Positions 7,836-15,333 of a stretch of 64,000 nucleotides of DNA are shown here, one piece after another (positions within the stretch are counted from its first letter, which is position 1; the number at the start of each line of letters is the position of its first letter). The position numbers and the translations under genes were made by a program. Under the pieces are notes generated by a model. It was not told the DNA's origin and did not search any database. It saw only the letters and a list, made by a program, of their open reading frames with translations. Source of the stretch: Fimenecus sp964540535 (GTDB lineage: Bacteria > Bacillota > Clostridia > Oscillospirales > Acutalibacteraceae); contig CAZIMO010000007.1 of the NCBI GenBank assembly GCA_964540535.1, positions 56,888 through 120,887 of the forward strand, in the 5' to 3' direction.

Positions 7836-8316
7836 TCACTTAATAAATATATTATTGTGTTTCAAGCACCAACGAACAGGATTTTCTTCAATATACCGTG
7901 CCTTAATATAATAATCCTCATCATCACGGATAATACGGTCGTAAAAGGATTTTTGCCAAATCGGATGCCCAATTTCCTTTGTTATATGTCTCTTAAACTG
8001 TTGAATTATTCGTGACACCGTAGGGCAGACCGTCTAAATTTTCCAATCGAATAATTAGATGTATATGATCAGGCATAATAATATAACTTTCAACAAACAC
8101 ATTTTTATAATTTTTTTCTATTCCGTGAATACCGTTTTCAACAATTTTGCCTATATTAGTCAATTCAACATCGCATTGGCGACCAATGGTCGCCAATGCG
8201 GTTATATTTGATAAAATATATTCATTGTCTTTTGTGCATATTATTATGAAGTATCTGCCGTTTTTGCTGTAATCGTATCATCTTAATCTATTTGGTTTTA
8301 TTTTTATGAAATCCAT
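7836..8316 (-). pseudogene. REP-associated tyrosine (IS200-like, Y1) transposase, degraded
   Basis: Reading leftwards from ATG at 8316 the translation begins MDFIKIKPNRLR, hits an in-frame TGA (8278-8280), then resumes YDYSKNGRYFIIICTKDNEYIL and continues through VESYIIMPDHIHLIIRL (HxH metal-binding motif of Y1 transposases). Near 8013-8025 the frame shifts from GLPYG to TVSRIIQQFKRHITKEIG and then WQKSFYDRIIRDDEDY (catalytic Tyr region) to ENPVRW. One stop plus one frameshift make it non-functional. It splits the hexuronate cluster between eda and kdgK. A perfect palindrome lies inside it (8172-8200) and another hairpin beyond its 5' end (8341-8366). Confidence 0.85.
8172..8200. repeat. Perfect 13-bp REP-like palindrome inside the transposase relic
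   Basis: CGCATTGGCGACC (172-184) and its exact complement flank a 3-base AAT spacer. The core GGCGACC/GGTCGCC resembles REP-type palindromes associated with RAYT transposases. In the relic it encodes an in-frame ALATIGRQ stretch in a variable part of the protein. Confidence 0.7.
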
Positions 8317-8340
8317 CTTTTTCAATTAAAGATAATCTGT

Positions 8341-8366
8341 TGCGGACAAGGCTTGCCCTGTCCGCA
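8341..8366. repeat. Hairpin at the transposase 5' flank
   Basis: TGCGGACA and TGTCCGCA form a perfect 8-bp stem with inner GGC/GCC complementarity. It lies between the relic start and the kdgK stop, without a T-run, so it is more likely a transposon end/REP unit than a terminator. Confidence 0.5.
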
Positions 8367-8386
8367 CTAATACATATAATAAGAAA

Positions 8387-9484
8387 TTATCTGTCAACTC
8401 TTGCGCCTGCGCCCGATACGATTTTTTCAACCTCTTTAAGCGAAGCCATTGATGTATCGCCGGGGGTGGTCATTGCAAGCGCGCCGTGAGCAACACCGTA
8501 GTTTACGGCTGTTTGTGCGTCTTCTGTTGTCATAAGTCCATAAACAAGACCCGACGCAAATGAGTCGCCGCCTCCTACACGGTCAAGAATTTCAAGACCC
8601 GGGAGCTCAAGTCCCTTGTGAACCTTGCCGTCTGCATAGCAAATTGCCGACCAGTCGTTAACTGTTGCGGTTTTAACTGTACGGAGAGTAGTCGCAATCA
8701 CCTTGAAGTTAGGATAAACCTTAACAACCTCTTCAAGCATCTTATAGTAGCCCTCAATATTAAGCTCTTTAAGATTTTCGTCGTTACCCTCAATTTCAAA
8801 ACCGAGGCAGGCCGTGAAATCCTCTTCATTGCCTATCATAACATCAATATATTTTGCAATTTCTTTATTAACCTCTTGTGCTTTTGCCTTGCCGCCGATG
8901 TCATTCCAAAGTGATGGGCGGTAATTAAGGTCGTATGACACGATTGTACCGTATTTTTTAGCGGCTTTAACCGCTTCAATTGCAACTTCGGCTGTTGTTT
9001 CTGAAAGTGCGGCAAAAATTCCGCCTGTATGAAGCCAGCGTACACCGAGAGTGCCGAAAATATAATCCCAATCAATATCGCCCGGTTTCAACTGTGAAAT
9101 TGCTGTATTTCCACGGTCAGAAACACCGACAGCGCCGCGAATACCGTATCCGCGTTCTGTGAAGTTAAGACCGTTTCTTACTGTTCTGCCGATACCGTCA
9201 TATTTAACCCATTTAATGAGAGATGTATCAACACCGCCTTGAAGAATAAAATCTTCAAGAAGTCTGCCGACCTCATTATCTGCGAACGCAGTTACAACGG
9301 CAGTTTTAAGGCCGAAGCAACGGCGAAGTCCGCGGGCAACATTATATTCGCCGCCGCCCTCCCAGGCTCTGAAAGAGCGAGCAGTTTTAATTCTGCCCTC
9401 GCCGGGATCAAGACGAAGCATAATCTCGCCCAATGAGATCATATCAAATGTGCAATCTTCTTTTTTTCTTAAATTCAAATTCAT
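8387..9484 (-). CDS. kdgK: 2-keto-3-deoxygluconate kinase (PfkB family)
   Basis: 365-residue ribokinase-type sugar kinase. The N-terminal substrate region reads ISLGEIMLRLDPGEGRI and EGGGEYNVARGLRRCFG; the C-terminal catalytic signature DRVGGGDSFASGLVYGL contains the catalytic Asp and anion hole. Family and length fit KdgK-like enzymes that phosphorylate 2-keto-3-deoxygluconate before the KDPG aldolase step. Neighbours uxuA, the SDR reductase and eda support the substrate. GGAGG is 11 bases upstream of the ATG. Confidence 0.88.
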   Translation of the reverse strand: MNLNLRKKEDCTFDMISLGEIMLRLDPGEGRIKTARSFRAWEGGGEYNVARGLRRCFGLKTAVVTAFADNEVGRLLEDFILQGGVDTSLIKWVKYDGIGRTVRNGLNFTERGYGIRGAVGVSDRGNTAISQLKPGDIDWDYIFGTLGVRWLHTGGIFAALSETTAEVAIEAVKAAKKYGTIVSYDLNYRPSLWNDIGGKAKAQEVNKEIAKYIDVMIGNEEDFTACLGFEIEGNDENLKELNIEGYYKMLEEVVKVYPNFKVIATTLRTVKTATVNDWSAICYADGKVHKGLELPGLEILDRVGGGDSFASGLVYGLMTTEDAQTAVNYGVAHGALAMTTPGDTSMASLKEVEKIVSGAGARVDR

Positions 9485-9517
9485 ACTGTAATACCTCCGA
9501 CAAGGTGTAATATTAGT

Positions 9518-10366
9518 TTAAACTCCCGAATAAGCAGAAAATCCGCCGTCAACACAAATGCTTGTGCCTGTGATAAATCCCGAATATGCTTCATCGCAAA
9601 GGAACATCAATGCGCCGGTAAGTTCTTCAGCCTCACCGAAACGTTTCATAGGAGTTGCGTTGAGAATTTTCTTTGTGCGTTCGGTAGGTGTGCCGTCATC
9701 GTTCCAAAGAAGAGTTTTATTCTGATTTGTTGAGAAAAATCCCGGCGCGATTGCATTTACACGGATACCAACATCTGCAAAATGCACTGCCATAAATTCA
9801 GTAAAGTTCTTAACTGCCGCTTTAGCCGCTGAATATGCAGGAATTTTGGTGAGCGGGCGGTAAGCGTTCATTGATGTGATATTGATAATGCAGGTATTTT
9901 CTTTTTCAGCCATATCACGGGCAAAAACCTGTGTGGGAATAAGAGTACCGAGGAAATTCAAGTTGAATACAAATGAAATTCCGTTTGCATCGAGGTCAAA
10001 GAAAGTCTTAATATTCTCATCTTTTTCTATGAGGTCAATTCTTTCAAGAGTTTCTTTTGCGGTTGTGCCTTTAGGGTTATTTCCGCCTGCACCGTTGAGA
10101 AGAATGTCACAAGTACCGAGCTTTTCAGCAATAACATTGCGAGCATTTTCCATACTTTCCTTTTCAAGAACATTACAGCCCACTGCGATTGCAACACCGC
10201 CGTCAGCATTTATTTCATCGGCAACCTTTTGCGCTGCAGACTCGTTAAGGTCAAGAATTGCCACCTTAACGCCCTGCTTTGCCAGTGACTTTGCAAAGCC
10301 TGCGCAAAGCACTCCGCCGCCGCCTGTTACAACTGCTACTCTGCCGTTTAAGTTTTCGTGTACCAT
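9518..10366 (-). CDS. SDR-family D-mannonate oxidoreductase (fructuronate reductase)
   Basis: 282-residue short-chain dehydrogenase: NAD-binding VVTGGGGVLCAGFAKSLA, NGAGGNNP, catalytic Ser in NITSMNAY, YxxxK as YSAAKAAVKN, and a C-terminal GFITGTSICVDGGFSAYSGV. Immediately downstream (3-base gap) of mannonate dehydratase. In many Firmicutes the fructuronate to mannonate step is done by an SDR in place of the long-chain UxuB, so this role is inferred from context and family; the biochemical activity itself is not proven by sequence. Confidence 0.85.
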   Translation of the reverse strand: MVHENLNGRVAVVTGGGGVLCAGFAKSLAKQGVKVAILDLNESAAQKVADEINADGGVAIAVGCNVLEKESMENARNVIAEKLGTCDILLNGAGGNNPKGTTAKETLERIDLIEKDENIKTFFDLDANGISFVFNLNFLGTLIPTQVFARDMAEKENTCIINITSMNAYRPLTKIPAYSAAKAAVKNFTEFMAVHFADVGIRVNAIAPGFFSTNQNKTLLWNDDGTPTERTKKILNATPMKRFGEAEELTGALMFLCDEAYSGFITGTSICVDGGFSAYSGV

Positions 10367-10369
10367 AGT

Positions 10370-11434
10370 TTATTTGCTTCCTTTCTCAACCGCTTCAAAC
10401 AAGCCGTTCAAATATGTTGCGCCGAGCGCTCTGTCAAAAAGTCCGTAGCCCGGGCGGGCAACCTCATTCCAAATCATTCTGCCGTGGTCGGGGCGAACAT
10501 ATCCGTCAAAGCCAACCTCATAAAGAGCTTTAACAATTTCATACATATCAAGAGAGCCTGCATTAGACTCATGAGCTGTTTCGTTGAAATGTCTGCCCTC
10601 AACCTTAACATTGCGAAGATGCGCAAAGTAAATTCTATCGCCGAATTCTCTAATCATTGCAGGCAAATCGTTGTCAAGGTTTGCGCCGAGAGAGCCTGTG
10701 CAGAATGTAAGACCGTTATATTTATTGTCAACCATTGTGAGAAGCTTTTTAAGAGCCGCACGGTCGGTAATAATTCTCGGAAGGCCGAAAATATCCCACG
10801 GCGGATCATCAGGATGAATAGCCATTTTTATGTCGCATTCCTCGCAAACGGGCATAATTGCTTCAAGGAAGTATTTAAGGTTATTCCACAAATCTTCTTT
10901 TGTTACACCCTTATACTTTTCAAAAAGCTCTTTGATTTCAGGCATTCTTTCTGTTTCCCAACCGGGCATTGCATAGCCGTTTGAGTTGTCGTCAATATCC
11001 TTAAACATCTGCTCGGGGCTTTTACCCTCAATCTGAAGTCCGTCATAAGCAAGACAGGTTGAGCCGTCAGCCATAGACATTGCAAGGTCTGTTCTTGTCC
11101 AGTCGAAAACAGGCATAAAATTATAACAAATTACCTTTACTCCTGCTTCTTTAAGATTACGGATGCTTGTCTTGTAGTTTTCTATATATTTATCTCTTGT
11201 AGGCAGACCGATTTTAATATCCTCGTGAATATTAACGCTTTCGATACATTCCATTGAAAGACCTGCATCTTCAATCTCTTTTTTCATCGCCATAACCATA
11301 TCAAGCGGCCAAGCTTCACCGGCAGGGAGAGTATGAAGCGCAGGAACTACGCCTACAACGCCCGGAATTTGCTTGATTTGTTCAAGTGTGACAGTATCTT
11401 TTTCACTGCCAAACCAGCGAATTGTCATCTGCAT
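10370..11434 (-). CDS. uxuA: Mannonate dehydratase
   Basis: 354-residue UxuA of the TIM-barrel xylose-isomerase-like fold; dehydrates D-mannonate to 2-keto-3-deoxygluconate. Signatures: the MTIRWFGSEKDTVTLEQIKQIPGV start, VICYNFMPVFDWTRTDLA, AIHPDDPPWDIFGLPRI (metal ligands His and Asp), FCTGSLGA, HLRNVK and DGYVRPDHGRMIW. AAGGAGG sits seven to eight bases upstream of the ATG. First gene of the cluster uxuA-reductase-kdgK-(eda). Confidence 0.95.
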   Translation of the reverse strand: MQMTIRWFGSEKDTVTLEQIKQIPGVVGVVPALHTLPAGEAWPLDMVMAMKKEIEDAGLSMECIESVNIHEDIKIGLPTRDKYIENYKTSIRNLKEAGVKVICYNFMPVFDWTRTDLAMSMADGSTCLAYDGLQIEGKSPEQMFKDIDDNSNGYAMPGWETERMPEIKELFEKYKGVTKEDLWNNLKYFLEAIMPVCEECDIKMAIHPDDPPWDIFGLPRIITDRAALKKLLTMVDNKYNGLTFCTGSLGANLDNDLPAMIREFGDRIYFAHLRNVKVEGRHFNETAHESNAGSLDMYEIVKALYEVGFDGYVRPDHGRMIWNEVARPGYGLFDRALGATYLNGLFEAVEKGSK

Positions 11435-11481
11435 AGCTTTTCCTCCTTATATTAAAAAATATCAGAATACTTTTTCGTATT

Positions 11482-11510
11482 ATTTTAACACCGCAAATCT
11501 CTCTTTGCAA
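11482..11510 (-). promoter_or_regulatory. Predicted uxuA operon promoter
   Basis: Minus-strand TTGCAA (505-510) and TAAAAT (482-487) are spaced by 17 bases. The spacer carries a small inverted repeat GCAAA-6-TTTGC overlapping the -35, a possible operator for a uronate-responsive repressor. Matches are moderate. Confidence 0.45.
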
Positions 11511-11538
11511 TGCCAAATTTACAGTATTTATAACTTTT

Positions 11539-12279
11539 TCAGTTTTTCTCAATTCCGTTTTGCTCATCGGTAAAATTATCGTCATTTTCCCAATATTCTA
11601 CATCGAACGGGTCTTTGTCGGGGTCATAGACATCCCACAGCTCGTGTTCAAACTCCGCAGGCTGCGCAGGACATTCGGCAATTGCCTCAACCTTCATTCC
11701 CCTTGACCAAATCGATGGGTCAATGCGGATTGTGTAACCGCAGCAAGAAGGCGTGAGCCACTCGTGCATAGGTGCTTCGGGAAGAGCATAGGTCTGCATA
11801 AGCGACATAATAACACCGCCGTGAGTAAAAACTGCAGTATCCTTTACACCTGCGCGGATTACACCGTCAACAATTTTTTCAAAGCAGTCACAAATTCTGT
11901 AATTAAAACGAACTTGACTGTCGCCGAACGGTGCGGCCTTGTTTGGATTTGTGCCTGCGAGCCACTCGGCAAAATCCTCATCATCCTGCAATTCTTCGGC
12001 AGTTTTTCCCTCAAACTCGCCGAAATCATATTCACGCAAATCATCTAATACAATAGGATTTTTGTCGGGATAAATTGCCTTGGCAGTCTCAATACATCTT
12101 TTAAGCGGACTTGAAAAAACTGCGTCAACCTTGGGGTAATCGCCGTAATTTTCCATAATATCGTGAAGTTGCGCCATACCCTCTTCGCAGACCGATTCAT
12201 CTGTATGTCCTATATATCTGCCCTCAAGATTACCCTTGGTAACGGCATGGCGGATTAAATGAATTTGGTAAGTTTTCAT
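11539..12279 (-). CDS. Histidine phosphatase superfamily protein
   Basis: 246 residues. The phosphohistidine site is IHLIRHAVTKGNLEGRYIGHTDE, followed by VDAVFSSPLKRCIETAKAI, the catalytic acidic stretch LREYDFGEFEGKT and the second histidine in VFTHGGVIMSL. This is the phosphoglycerate-mutase/alpha-ribazole phosphatase fold; the C-terminal 40 residues (acidic, WSRGMKVEAIAECP..) are an extension beyond the core. Substrate unknown. Divergent from the XRE regulator at 12377. Confidence 0.82.
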   Translation of the reverse strand: MKTYQIHLIRHAVTKGNLEGRYIGHTDESVCEEGMAQLHDIMENYGDYPKVDAVFSSPLKRCIETAKAIYPDKNPIVLDDLREYDFGEFEGKTAEELQDDEDFAEWLAGTNPNKAAPFGDSQVRFNYRICDCFEKIVDGVIRAGVKDTAVFTHGGVIMSLMQTYALPEAPMHEWLTPSCCGYTIRIDPSIWSRGMKVEAIAECPAQPAEFEHELWDVYDPDKDPFDVEYWENDDNFTDEQNGIEKN

Positions 12280-12313
12280 ATTCTGTCTCCTGAAAAATTT
12301 GTGAATTTATATA

Positions 12314-12361
12314 ATATACAAATTGTTGAATTTGGTATATAATGTTTATACATTTTGTATA
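12314..12361 (+). promoter_or_regulatory. Putative operators before the XRE regulator
   Basis: TATACA-TTT-TGTATA (12347-12361) is a perfect 6-bp-arm palindrome directly before the start of the XRE gene. A looser version, TATACAAA..TTTGGTATA (about 12315-12339), lies upstream. Both sit between the regulator and the divergent phosphatase, the usual place for autorepression. Confidence 0.5.
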
Positions 12362-12376
12362 TAAGAAGTGATTTTA

Positions 12377-13003
12377 ATGAGCACACCCATTTCAACAAGA
12401 CTTGTGTCTTTGAGAAAAGATAAAAATTTAAGCCAAAAAGAAGCCGCAGCGGCTCTCGGTGTTTCGCAGGGGCTTTTATCCCACTACGAAAAAGGAATTC
12501 GTGAATGCGGGCTTGACTTTCTGTGCCGCGCCGCATCGTTTTACGATGTGAGCGCCGACTATCTTTTGGGACTTTCTGACACAAAAATGGTATCCGGCGC
12601 ACTGTTTGATTTGACTGAAATTCCGCAGGACAGTGAAATGCGTACAAGCACGCTGTTCCGCGCATATCTGTTCCTTATGGAAAAAATGGGCGCAAACGCC
12701 GCAAATAACACCGAAAGGGTAAAAATGATTTATGTTCTTACTCTTTATAAGATTTATATAAGCGCTGTGGATTTGGGATTCTTCCCGAAAAGTGAACTTC
12801 ATAATCCGGAAATTGCCTCGTTTTTATCAGCAAGCACAATCGACCACATTCTCACGCTTTTTAACTCGCCTGCCGATTTAAAGCCTAAAAAAAGCGACTC
12901 TGCGCCGAAGTGCATCGGCACTGTTGTAAACGAAGCTGAAAAGCTTATTGAAAATCAGCTTGAATTACTCACAAAAGCAACCAAACGGAGCAAATTAAAG
13001 TAA
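12377..13003 (+). CDS. XRE-family transcriptional regulator
   Basis: 208 residues. Residues 5-65 form a Cro/C1 HTH: LVSLRKDKNLSQKEAAAALGVSQGLLSHYEKGIREC followed by FYDVSADYLLGLSD. The C-terminal 140 residues are mostly helical with no recognisable ligand domain. ATG at 12377 is chosen over the GTG three codons earlier as the family N-terminus begins there. The 3' end overlaps the convergent rsmI by nine bases. Target is unknown beyond probable self-regulation. Confidence 0.8.
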   Translation: MSTPISTRLVSLRKDKNLSQKEAAAALGVSQGLLSHYEKGIRECGLDFLCRAASFYDVSADYLLGLSDTKMVSGALFDLTEIPQDSEMRTSTLFRAYLFLMEKMGANAANNTERVKMIYVLTLYKIYISAVDLGFFPKSELHNPEIASFLSASTIDHILTLFNSPADLKPKKSDSAPKCIGTVVNEAEKLIENQLELLTKATKRSKLK

Positions 13004-13819
13004 TTCTTTATAAATCAGACTCTTCTTGAAGCCTGTTTCGGCGGCAACATTTTTTGAAGCCTCATTTACGCTGAGACCCTTGTTTACAAGCTCTTTTGCC
13101 AATTCAACAGCCTCTTCTAAAGTGAGGGGCTGTTTTTCTTTTTGCTTTTCTGCGCCTGCCAAAATCAGCACATATTCACCGCGCGGATTTTCAATTTCAT
13201 AATATTCAATAGCTTTTTTAAGGCTTGTCCGCATTACCGTTTCGTGAATTTTGGTAAGCTCACGAACCAAAGCTACGGATCTGTCTCCGAAATACGAATA
13301 CATATCGTTAAGCGTAGCTTTTAATTTATGGGGAGCTTCATAAAAAATCATTGTTCGAGTTTCGTTTTTAAGCTCTTCCAAATGCTCTTTACGGCTCGGC
13401 TTATTGGTACTTAAAAAGCCCTCAAACGTGAATCGGCCGCTATCCATTCCGCTGACCGCAAGCGCTGTGGCAAAAGCAGTCGGTCCCGGCACTGATTCAA
13501 CAGGAATTCCGCTTTTGTGGCAGAGATAAACCAAATCCTGCCCCGGATCTGAAATACAGGGCATTCCTGCGTCAGTTACAACGGCACAGGTTTCGCCCTC
13601 AAGTATTCTTTTAATGATAATTTCACCGCGTTCACGGCGGTTATGCTCAAAATAGCTTATCAGCGGTTTTTTTATATCAAAGTAATTAAGTAATTTTGAT
13701 GTTACGCGAGTATCCTCTGCGGCGATAAAATCAACGCTTGCAAGAGTTTCTCGCGCTCTCGGAGAAAAATCGGACAAATTACCTATCGGTGTGCCTACAA
13801 CATAAAGTTTTCCGCTCAT
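12995..13819 (-). CDS. rsmI: 16S rRNA (cytidine-1402-2'-O)-methyltransferase
   Basis: 274 residues of the tetrapyrrole-methylase-like fold: LYVVGTPIGNLSDFSPRA, DFIAAEDTRVTSKLLNYF, VTDAGMPCISDPG, VPGPTAFATALAVSG and FYEAPHKLKATL are characteristic RsmI. It methylates C1402 in the ribosomal P site using S-adenosylmethionine. The C-terminal tail (KGLSVNEASKNVAAETGFKKSLIYKELL) is the usual RsmI HTH-like end. Eleven bases downstream of trmN6, same operon. Confidence 0.95.
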   Translation of the reverse strand: MSGKLYVVGTPIGNLSDFSPRARETLASVDFIAAEDTRVTSKLLNYFDIKKPLISYFEHNRRERGEIIIKRILEGETCAVVTDAGMPCISDPGQDLVYLCHKSGIPVESVPGPTAFATALAVSGMDSGRFTFEGFLSTNKPSRKEHLEELKNETRTMIFYEAPHKLKATLNDMYSYFGDRSVALVRELTKIHETVMRTSLKKAIEYYEIENPRGEYVLILAGAEKQKEKQPLTLEEAVELAKELVNKGLSVNEASKNVAAETGFKKSLIYKELL

Positions 13820-13829
13820 TCTTTTCTCC

Positions 13830-14573
13830 TTACTTTCTGTATTTTTCGGTTATGGCGAGCATTTCATCGCCAAGAGTTCCGTCATCATTATATGCCACAA
13901 GCTGCGCTTCAACCTTTAAGCCTTTTTTTGCTCCGCGTTTGCCCTCAATCAGAACAAGCCAAGGCTGTGTATCGCCTTTTTTTGATACAAATCGAAGCCT
14001 TTTAGGCGCTATTCCGTTATTTTGCATTGCAGTCATAGCGTCAAAAACTCTTTCGGGTCGGTGGCAGATACAAAATTTACCGCCGAATTTTAAAAGCCTT
14101 GCGGCGCTTTTTGCAATATCGTCTATACTGCAAGCGGTTTCGTGGCGTGCAAGGGCTGCGCTCTCATCTGTATTTCTTATTCCTCCGCCTGCAATTTTAT
14201 ACGGCGGATTCATTGTCACCAAATCAAATGAGCCTGCCGTAAATCCGCTGACATCCTTCAAATCTATGTTATGTACCGTAATTTTATCTGTATTATTCAT
14301 CGTCACCGAACGGCGCATCTGATTACAGGCATTAGCTTGAATTTCAACAGCTTCAATAGATTTACATTTGCCGTCACGAAGCCACAAAAACGGAATTATT
14401 CCGCAGCCCGAGCCGAAATCACAGGCAATATCGTACTTTTTAGGATTTGCAAAGTCGGCTAAAATCATAGCGTCTGTGCCGAAGGTATGCTGTTTTGAAA
14501 CTACCAAGCCCACACCCTCGCCTAAATCCTCAATATGCTCACCCTCAAAAATTTGAACGCGGTCAGTCAACAT
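13830..14573 (-). CDS. tRNA1(Val) (adenine-37-N6)-methyltransferase-like protein
   Basis: 247-residue class I SAM methyltransferase: SAM loop CDFGSGCGIIPFLWL and the adenine-N6 signature TMNPPYKIAGGG. This corresponds to the YfiC/TrmN6 family, which in Firmicutes is usually coupled to rsmI as here. ATG at 14573 has GAGG seven to ten bases upstream, so it is favoured over in-frame ATGs that lie in the mgtC-like gene; the two genes overlap by 11 bases. Confidence 0.88.
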   Translation of the reverse strand: MLTDRVQIFEGEHIEDLGEGVGLVVSKQHTFGTDAMILADFANPKKYDIACDFGSGCGIIPFLWLRDGKCKSIEAVEIQANACNQMRRSVTMNNTDKITVHNIDLKDVSGFTAGSFDLVTMNPPYKIAGGGIRNTDESAALARHETACSIDDIAKSAARLLKFGGKFCICHRPERVFDAMTAMQNNGIAPKRLRFVSKKGDTQPWLVLIEGKRGAKKGLKVEAQLVAYNDDGTLGDEMLAITEKYRK

Positions 14574-15297
14574 AAACATCCTCAACATCATCCATACTTC
14601 TTATGGTTGTAAGCATAAGAGCAAGCGAATCGTCATTTTTAGGGAATACAAGCACTTTGATAACCGAAGTATCCTTACGCTTTTTGAATTTTATATCTTT
14701 AGCCTCGGTATAAACAACTTCCATTGAATGAATTGTTCCTCCGCACTGCTTTATAGTTTTTGTAATAAGCGGAATTTGCATTCCTACATCTTTAATTTCT
14801 ATAAATAGGAGCTTACCTGTTGAACCACGCACAATAAATCTTTTAAGAGAATTAAGTGTGAGATAAATCACAACGGTTGCCACAAGTCCTCCTGCAATAA
14901 AACCCGAGCCTACGGCAATACCTATACACGAAACCGCCCAAAGAGAAGCGGCAGTAGTAAGTCCTTTAACAGAAAATCCCTCTCTGAGAATTGTACCTGC
15001 GCCCAAAAAGCCAATACCGCTTAAAACCTGCGCACTCATTCGCGTAACATCAGAATTTAAGCCCTGCTTCTGCGCAATATAAACAGAAGTAAGCATTACA
15101 AGAGCAGAACCTACCGACACAAGAATATGTGTTCTGAAGCCTGCCGGGCGATGCGAATGCTCACGCTCAAAACCGATAAATCCGCCCAAAAGTGCCGCAA
15201 GAGCAATTTTAAAGACCGCATCAACGGTATAACGCACCTCTTCAAAGCTCCAACACCACAAAATCGCATTTTTTAACCAATCCCAAATTTCAGCCAA
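14563..15297 (-). CDS. MgtC/SapB family membrane protein
   Basis: 244 residues: four to five hydrophobic segments in the first 150 residues with the MgtC signature GGFIGFEREHSHRPAGFRTH, SVGSALVMLTS and QVLSGIGFLGAGTILREG, then a cytoplasmic ACT-like C-terminal domain (about 165-244). MgtC proteins are linked to growth at low magnesium and modulation of ATP synthase; the exact role in this lineage is unknown. Confidence 0.88.
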   Translation of the reverse strand: MAEIWDWLKNAILWCWSFEEVRYTVDAVFKIALAALLGGFIGFEREHSHRPAGFRTHILVSVGSALVMLTSVYIAQKQGLNSDVTRMSAQVLSGIGFLGAGTILREGFSVKGLTTAASLWAVSCIGIAVGSGFIAGGLVATVVIYLTLNSLKRFIVRGSTGKLLFIEIKDVGMQIPLITKTIKQCGGTIHSMEVVYTEAKDIKFKKRKDTSVIKVLVFPKNDDSLALMLTTIRSMDDVEDVYVD

Positions 15298-15333
15298 TTG
15301 AATTCAACTCCCAATCAAACAAACATATAACAA

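Noticed and set aside
7836..8316. Active insertion sequence
   Set aside because: In-frame stop and frameshift in the transposase.
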